Source: Labilithrix luteola (GTDB lineage Bacteria; Myxococcota_A; Polyangia; Polyangiales; Polyangiaceae). Taken from it: a stretch of 6,319 nucleotides of DNA. Location: NCBI GenBank assembly GCA_026225435.1, contig JAMFST010000434.1, positions 1 to 6,319 on the forward strand. Reading direction: 5' to 3'. This document shows, piece after piece, positions 5,675 through 6,319 of the stretch. The notes beneath the pieces were generated by a model, which was given only the letters and a program-made list of their open reading frames with translations, had not been told where the DNA came from and did no database searches. The translations under genes and the position numbers were made by a program. The stretch's first letter is position 1; each line of letters begins with the position of its first letter.

Positions 5675-5852
5675 GCCGTGCCCATGAGCCTTCGTTTATC
5701 AGGACTCCGCGTACGAGGGCGAGCGTCGCGATCTGAGACGGGTCTCGACCGCGGACCGGCGAGGCCCGCCTACTGAGCGCTACCGTGGTGGCGTCGTAAG
5801 TTTTTTCTCACGATGGGGTTAATTGGAACAGATGTGCGTCCGTAAGGGGGGC
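5675..5852. other. Divergent intergenic region (Omp85 operon / TPP enzyme)
   Basis: These 178 bases must hold promoters for both directions. There is an AT-rich patch at 5797-5824, with TTTTTT at 5801-5806 and TTAATT at 5819-5824. TTAATT could act as a -10 element toward the right, but I see no matching -35 at 17-18 bases. The ATG at 5813 opens only 10 codons (stop 5843-5845) without a ribosome binding site. On the minus strand, an ATG at 5685-5683 opens four codons whose TGA overlaps the GTG start of the Omp85 gene. No clear terminator or repeat was found. Confidence 0.4.
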
Positions 5853-5912
5853 ATGTCGATATCGTCGCTCTTCCCGTCGCCCATCCTGACGCACGCCCGG
5901 GTGGCCTCGTGA
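5853..5912 (+). CDS. Possible 19-codon leader ORF before the TPP enzyme
   Basis: ATG at 5853 follows a purine-rich TAAGGGGGGC (5843-5852) that includes a plausible Shine-Dalgarno AAGG/AGGGG. The ORF reads MSISSLFPSPILTHARVAS and ends at TGA 5910-5912, which overlaps the GTG start at 5909 (GTGA). Of its 19 codons 18 end in G or C, like real genes here, whereas the enzyme's frame over the same bases does not show this. Five residues are Ile, Leu or Val, which is suggestive of but well short of a classical ilv attenuator peptide. It may be a coupled leader peptide, or the true start of the enzyme displaced by a frameshift, or chance. Confidence 0.35.
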   Translation: MSISSLFPSPILTHARVAS

Positions 5913-6319
5913 CGGCCGCCGTCAGCCTCGAGGCGTGGCCGGATTCCCCCACCTCACCGCCGCTCGCCGAGCGCTCCGCCTTGCAGAGCATGGTCGTTCC
6001 GGCCCCCTCGGCTCGCGAGGCACAAGCCGAGACGGTCTCCGAGGCGCTGGTCGCCTCGCTCGTCGACCTCGGCGTGACGCACGCCTTCGGCCTGCTCGGC
6101 GGGGCGATCGTTCCTTTTGCCACCAAGCTCCCCGCCGGTGGCATCGAGTTCCTCCACTACAAGCACGAGAGCGGAGCGATCTTCGCCGCCGCCGAGCTTT
6201 CCATCGCCAGTGGTCGCCCCGTCGTGGTCGTCGTGACGACTGGCCCGGGGCTGACGAACTGCCTCACGGGCTGCGTGTCGGCGCGCTGGGAGGGGGCGAA
6301 GGTCATCCTCGTCAGCCCC
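5909..6319 (+). CDS. Thiamine-diphosphate enzyme, acetolactate synthase-like, N-terminal part
   Basis: The visible 137 codons cover most of the N-terminal PYR domain of a TPP-dependent enzyme such as acetolactate synthase, sulfopyruvate decarboxylase or oxalyl-CoA decarboxylase relatives. Such enzymes make a carbanion from a 2-keto acid. From the GTG start, TVSEALVASLVDLGVTHAFG (42-61) is the family's opening helix and strand. HESGA (86-90) holds the glutamate (Glu87) that activates TPP, with Ser replacing the usual Gln. TTGPGLTNCLTG (110-121) is the conserved GPG loop, and ARWEGAKVILVSP follows. The usual EGYARATG segment is replaced by AELSIASG, so this is not a standard IlvB. ATG 5990 is an alternative start that still gives the whole domain. 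I prefer GTG 5909 because codons 1-27 have the third-position GC of a gene and GTGA overlaps the small ORF upstream. The substrate and later domains are outside the window. Confidence 0.9.
   Translation, partial: MTAAVSLEAWPDSPTSPPLAERSALQSMVVPAPSAREAQAETVSEALVASLVDLGVTHAFGLLGGAIVPFATKLPAGGIEFLHYKHESGAIFAAAELSIASGRPVVVVVTTGPGLTNCLTGCVSARWEGAKVILVSP

Noticed and set aside
5770..6144. Minus-strand ORFs opposite the TPP enzyme (124 and 70 codons)
   Set aside because: The plus-strand frame has the conserved TPP-enzyme motifs; these are shadows.

Overview
The window looks like ordinary chromosome from a high-GC, didermic bacterium, most likely a myxobacterium (Myxococcota, perhaps Polyangiales). 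The reasons are very GC-rich third codon positions, an Omp85-type outer-membrane barrel, GTG and TTG starts, and small lineage-style hypothetical proteins with STAS-like and winged-helix-like patterns. Taxonomy is inferred from style; there is no rRNA marker.

Layout. (1) Positions 1-1987, minus strand: a two-gene unit. The ribosome-associated GTPase HflX (575-1987) is followed by a membrane-anchored or secreted beta-propeller-like protein. That protein starts at a TTG overlapping the hflX stop (TTGA) and runs off the left edge. (2) 2043-2115, plus strand: a complete tRNA-Arg with anticodon CCT, divergent from hflX, with an unusual T-loop. (3) 2235-2729, plus: a 164-residue protein with a STAS/SpoIIAA-like alternating pattern. 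(4) 2730-2996: the longest non-coding stretch (267 bases), noticeably richer in A+T and holding several inverted repeats. It leads into a 97-residue winged-helix-like protein (2997-3290, plus). (5) 3294-5674, minus: a two-gene operon for the cell envelope. An Omp85/BamA-like protein with one POTRA domain (3983-5674) overlaps by ATGA a small secreted protein (3294-3986) vaguely like DUF4390. This operon converges on the winged-helix gene with only 3 bases between stop codons. (6) 5675-5852: divergent intergenic region. (7) From 5853, plus: a possible 19-codon leader ORF overlapping (GTGA) a thiamine-diphosphate enzyme of the acetolactate synthase superfamily, cut by the right edge.

How the genes work together. 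Only two units are linked by sequence evidence: hflX with the propeller protein, and the Omp85 protein with its small secreted partner, both by 4-base stop/start overlaps. The rest are single genes. There is no CRISPR array, insertion sequence, phage gene, toxin-antitoxin pair or recognisable defence system. The most interesting points are the altered L6 motif and private partner of the Omp85 protein, the AT-rich regulatory-looking island before the winged-helix gene, the leader ORF or frameshift before the TPP enzyme, and the C at T-loop position 55 of the tRNA.
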